Both the position numbers and the translations under genes were made by a program. Source: PFJX01 sp040757575 (GTDB lineage: Bacteria > Pseudomonadota > Gammaproteobacteria > Burkholderiales > Thiobacillaceae). Taken from it: a DNA stretch of 64,000 bases. The number at the start of each line of letters is the position of its first letter. Position 1 is the stretch's first letter. The notes below the pieces were generated by a model. The model had not been told where the DNA came from, searched no databases, and saw only the letters and a list, made by a program, of their open reading frames with translations. Positions 63,046 to 64,000 of this stretch are shown piece by piece. Location of the stretch: the NCBI GenBank assembly GCA_040757575.1, contig JBFLXA010000001.1, forward strand, positions 401,420-465,419, in the 5' to 3' direction.

Positions 63046-63833
63046 GCAGGCCGGGTGCAAGCCATACAGATCGGGTGACAGGGAATGTGTTGGGCGCCCA
63101 TATAGATGTCATGTCCTGGAATACTGCTTTAGACCGACTGATGTCTTGGGGGCACAGGCGAGAGTCCCGCTATGTGGCCATTTGCAATGTGCATGTGGTG
63201 GTCACCGCCAATCAGGATGCGGCATATCTGGAGATCATCAATGGCGCAGACATGGCCACGCCGGATGGCGCCCCTGTTGCCTGGGCACTACGCCGGCAGG
63301 GATTTAACGATCAGCCGCGCATCAGCGGGCCGGATGTGATGTGGGCGTTGTGTGCACGCTGCGCTCAGGAGGGATTACCCATTTTTTGCTATGGCAGCAC
63401 CGATTCCACTTTGAATTTATTGGCTGCACGTTTGAGTGTTGCATTTCCGACGTTGCAGATTGCGGTGGAATCGCCGCCATTCCGCCCTCTCAGCCCTGAG
63501 GAGGATGCTGAAGCAATTTCAAGAATCAATGCCAGCGGCGCAGGGTTGGTTTTTGTAGGCTTGGGCTGTCCCAAGCAAGAACGCTGGATGGCAGAGCACC
63601 GTCACAAAATCCAGGCAGTCATGCTTGGTGTAGGGGCCGCCTTTGATTTCCATGCTGGCACAGTAGCGCGGGCGCCCGCATGGTTTAGAAATAACGGCTT
63701 GGAATGGCTGCATCGCCTTTTTTCTGAGCCAAAGCGGCTATGGAAACGGTATTTGCTAACCAATACTGCATTTGTCATTGGATTGACAAAACAATTGGCT
63801 ACAAGGGCTTTTTCATCCTCGAAACCTGAATAA
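63042..63833 (+). CDS. WecG/TagA/CpsF family glycosyltransferase
   Basis: A 263-residue family GT26 enzyme. Family features: VLGAHIDVMSWNTALDRLMS, CNVHVVVTANQDAAYLEIIN, ATPDGAPVAWALRRQG, RISGPDVMWALCARCAQEG, VFVGLGCPKQERWMAEHRHK and GVGAAFDFHAGTVARAPAWF, with the catalytic Asp of the TPDG motif. It adds N-acetylmannosamine-type sugars or glucose to lipid-linked acceptors; which one cannot be told. Confidence 0.95.
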   Translation: MSRPGASHTDRVTGNVLGAHIDVMSWNTALDRLMSWGHRRESRYVAICNVHVVVTANQDAAYLEIINGADMATPDGAPVAWALRRQGFNDQPRISGPDVMWALCARCAQEGLPIFCYGSTDSTLNLLAARLSVAFPTLQIAVESPPFRPLSPEEDAEAISRINASGAGLVFVGLGCPKQERWMAEHRHKIQAVMLGVGAAFDFHAGTVARAPAWFRNNGLEWLHRLFSEPKRLWKRYLLTNTAFVIGLTKQLATRAFSSSKPE

Positions 63834-63840
63834 GCCACGC

Positions 63841-64000
63841 ATGCCATCAACAATCTATCCCGTCATCCTGTCCGGCGGTTCCGGCACCCGTCTGTGGCCC
63901 ATGTCCCGGGCGGCCCTGCCCAAACAGTTATTGCCCCTGGCCGGCGAAAAAACCATGGTTCAGGATACGCTGAACCGTTTGGCGGGCTACCCTGCCCTGG
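63841..64000 (+). CDS. mannose-1-phosphate guanylyltransferase (3' part outside window)
   Basis: The first 53 codons are present: MPSTIYPVILSGGSGTRLWP, then MSRAALPKQLLPLAG. GGxGTRLWPxSR...PKQ is the GTP-binding signature of ManC/AlgA-type GDP-mannose pyrophosphorylases. It would supply GDP-mannose for Gmd. Whether the fused phosphomannose isomerase domain follows lies beyond the window. It begins 7 bp after the preceding stop. Confidence 0.95.
   Translation, partial: MPSTIYPVILSGGSGTRLWPMSRAALPKQLLPLAGEKTMVQDTLNRLAGYPAL

Overview
The window is a 64 kb piece of a high-GC betaproteobacterial chromosome, most likely Rhodocyclales or a close relative. The pointers are the DUF2863, CNP1 and EpsD/EpsL/EpsI-type genes, the rubrerythrin / Fe-S protein / DUF3501 trio, and the uvrC-pgsA-tRNA-Gly-tRNA-Cys order. 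No phage, IS element, integrase or CRISPR array was seen. Most of the first 33 kb is read from the minus strand and most of the last 30 kb from the plus strand.

1-4.3 kb (minus): a pyrophosphate-centred energy block: hppA (cut by the window edge), a small conserved protein, PPi-dependent phosphofructokinase, a 121-aa unknown and adenylate kinase. 4.4-9.9 kb (minus): a TPR protein, kdsB and a SWIM/SNF2 helicase. 9.98-15.4 kb (minus): a B12 uptake operon behind a cobalamin riboswitch (btuB, btuF, btuC, btuD, and a divergent adenosyltransferase-like gene), closed by a terminator. 15.4-20.1 kb: a CNP1-like protein, DUF3501 / Fe-S / rubrerythrin, a YqaA-type DedA protein and a beta-propeller protein. 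20.2-33.4 kb: secF, secD, yajC, tgt and queA, a normally compact cluster that is interrupted here by a large hybrid histidine kinase and a patch holding DUF192, mscS, DUF1152 and rhlE.

33.5-42.3 kb: tRNA-Leu, an orphan Hpt protein, then a plus-strand housekeeping run: EI24 protein, acpS, nagZ, a CDF transporter, DUF2863, a family 5 uracil-DNA glycosylase, a tautomerase, uvrC, pgsA, tRNA-Gly and tRNA-Cys. The uracil-DNA glycosylase carries an in-frame GC-rich palindromic repeat whose near-identical 40-bp copy lies 12.7 kb away in the exopolysaccharide locus.

42.4-64 kb: an exosortase/PEP-CTERM region. A PEP-CTERM protein gene (minus), with a near-consensus sigma-54 site, is followed after a gene-free stretch of about 0.85 kb by a long plus-strand exopolysaccharide locus: epsD, a CAAX-protease-like gene, epsL, epsB, epsE, epsF, epsG, a DUF4160/DUF2442 cassette, exosortase xrtB, epsI, gmd, a GDP-L-fucose synthase gene, a flippase, a sulfotransferase, a polymerase, glycosyltransferases, an acyltransferase, a secreted glycoside hydrolase, and the start of a GDP-mannose-forming gene. 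The genes fit one pathway: GDP-mannose to GDP-fucose, assembly on undecaprenyl phosphate by EpsB and the glycosyltransferases, possible sulfation and acylation, flipping, polymerisation, and export through EpsE/EpsF/EpsL. XrtB would process PEP-CTERM proteins. A fucose-containing, possibly sulfated, exosortase-linked polysaccharide is the most interesting system here.
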